Positions 5,761 through 6,449 of a stretch of 6,449 bases of DNA are shown piece after piece. Source of the DNA: CAG-492 sp035388585 (GTDB taxonomy: Bacteria; Bacillota; Clostridia; TANB77; CAG-508). Positions within the stretch are counted from its first letter, which is position 1; each line of letters opens with the position of its first letter. Where the stretch lies: positions 1 through 6,449 of the forward strand of contig DAOOQE010000038.1 in assembly GCA_035388585.1 (NCBI GenBank), in the 5' to 3' direction. The translations under genes and the position numbers were made by a program. The notes beneath the pieces were generated by a model. The model made no database searches, had not been told where the DNA came from, and saw only the letters and a program-made list of their open reading frames with translations.

Positions 5761-6435
5761 TCAGTATTTTTTTCTAAGAATTAGATCGTCCAATGCTTTT
5801 GCCATTTTTTCAATTAAACTTTTTAAAATAAGTTCATCAACTGCTTTTGACATTTTTTCAGACCTATCATTTAGAATAAGTTCATCCACTGCTTTTGACA
5901 TTTTCTCTGATTGATCACTCAAAATGACATCATCTAAAGCTTTTTCAAAATAACAATTTCTTCGATACCTATACCTATGTTGATTTTGCCTATTTGGTTT
6001 ATTTAAAATTTCTGAAATAAAATTTAAAAAATCTGCAAATGAGAAATTATCTTCTTCATTTTCAATATAATTATCATTTTTGTTTCTTTCTTCAATTTCT
6101 ATATTATCAATTTTTGACTTATCTGTACTTCTACTAAAATCATATGCAAAATAATAAAAATATTGATCTTCTGGATTAAAATACAAATTTTTTGGATAAT
6201 AAATTTCTGATTCTACATACGAAAATATAGACTTTGGGATTTTAGTTTCATGCACTGTTACATAAGTTAAATCCAATTCTTTTTTTGCATATAGATAACC
6301 CTTAGCAAATTTACGAATTTCATCATCTGATACTTGATCTCTAATTTTTTTAATATCTATAACATGAAGCATTTTTATATTTTTTGTTTGTGGTACATCA
6401 ATACAGTTTTCAAGAAAAAATATATACTTGTTCAA
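5761..6435 (-). CDS. Unrecognised 224-aa protein with C-terminal 16-residue helical repeats, no TAG codon
   Basis: I do not recognise a family. From the TTG start the protein is 224 residues. The first ~90 residues look globular (MLHVIDIKKIRDQ, KFAKGYLYAKKEL, YVTVHETKIP). The middle is strongly acidic and Asn-rich (EERNKNDNYIENEEDN). A basic, Arg/Tyr-rich segment (HRYRYRRN) follows, and the last ~60 residues are repeats of the type SEKMSKAVDELIL, likely amphipathic helices or a coiled coil. A GTG at 6444 is in frame, but it overlaps the AAGGAG ribosome site; TTG at 6435 lies 8 nt downstream of that site and is preferred. All six Gln are CAA and none is TAG, unlike the other eight genes. It ends with TGA and is probably cotranscribed with the 45-aa gene. 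Its promoter lies beyond the window. Possible roles (regulator, scaffold, adaptor) are guesses. Confidence 0.75.
   Translation of the reverse strand: MNKYIFFLENCIDVPQTKNIKMLHVIDIKKIRDQVSDDEIRKFAKGYLYAKKELDLTYVTVHETKIPKSIFSYVESEIYYPKNLYFNPEDQYFYYFAYDFSRSTDKSKIDNIEIEERNKNDNYIENEEDNFSFADFLNFISEILNKPNRQNQHRYRYRRNCYFEKALDDVILSDQSEKMSKAVDELILNDRSEKMSKAVDELILKSLIEKMAKALDDLILRKKY
5764..5949 (-). repeat. Four degenerate 48-bp coding repeats (16-aa helical units)
   Basis: Within the 224-aa gene, units lie at 5911-5949 (13 codons, FEKALDDVIL), 5863-5910 and 5815-5862 (48 bp each, SEKMSKAVDELIL in both) and 5764-5814 (17 codons, IEKMAKALDDLIL). The two central units are identical over 13 residues and differ by only a few silent changes there, suggesting recent duplication. 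Heptad-like spacing of Met/Ala/Val/Leu/Ile with charged residues between suggests amphipathic helices. Confidence 0.85.
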
Positions 6436-6443
6436 ATCAATCA

Positions 6444-6449
6444 CTCCTT
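6444..6449 (-). promoter_or_regulatory. Ribosome binding site favouring TTG over GTG
   Basis: On the minus strand AAGGAG ends on the first base of an in-frame GTG (6444-6442), which is sterically impossible as its own start. The in-frame TTG at 6435-6433 lies 8 nt away, a normal spacing. The site therefore decides the start of the 224-aa gene. Confidence 0.65.

Noticed and set aside
6433..6444. GTG at 6444 as start of the unknown 224-aa protein
   Set aside because: It overlaps the last base of AAGGAG; TTG at 6435 has normal spacing from the same site.

Overview
The window looks like part of a tailed double-stranded DNA phage (Caudoviricetes) or prophage. It is very AT-rich, densely coding, and carries phage packaging and virion-appendage genes. 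In eight of its nine genes TAG cannot be a stop. The reading frames become long, family-like proteins only when TAG is read as an amino acid, most likely glutamine (translation table 15). I count 81 in-frame TAG codons against 49 CAA and 1 CAG in those eight genes. Both TAA and TGA are used as real stops. TAG-to-Gln recoding is known from crAss-like and Lak-type gut phages, whose known hosts are mainly Bacteroidales. A phage-carried outer-membrane-type beta-barrel also points to a diderm host. The exact lineage cannot be set from this window.

Left region (1-3098, minus strand): five co-directional genes for virion appendage or tail-fibre-like proteins. In transcription order they are a 3' fragment entering from a sequence gap (2543-3098), a 169-aa small structural protein (2013-2522), a 255-aa fibre protein (1176-1943), a 288-aa fibre protein (288-1154) and the N-terminal part of another fibre (1-241). 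They share small beta-rich modules and, in two of them, nearly identical N-terminal DNA. A hairpin sits between the 169-aa and 255-aa genes.

Middle (3099-3198): 100 N, a scaffold gap. It hides the 5' end of the leftmost operon's first visible gene and part of the divergent region where transcription changes strand.

Right of the gap (3300-5535, plus strand): a 177-aa secreted beta-barrel-like protein, then the large terminase subunit (552 aa, ATPase plus RNase H-like nuclease, 25 TAG codons). A strong symmetrical hairpin at 5542-5569 terminates this operon and, from the other side, the convergent operon.

Right edge (5600-6435, minus strand): an unrecognised 224-aa protein with C-terminal 16-residue helical repeats and no TAG codon. 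It is followed after 23 nt by a 45-aa small phage protein with four TAG codons.

Reading with the standard code would break this region into short fragments and false opposite-strand ORFs. No tRNA gene, and so no suppressor tRNA, is visible in the window.
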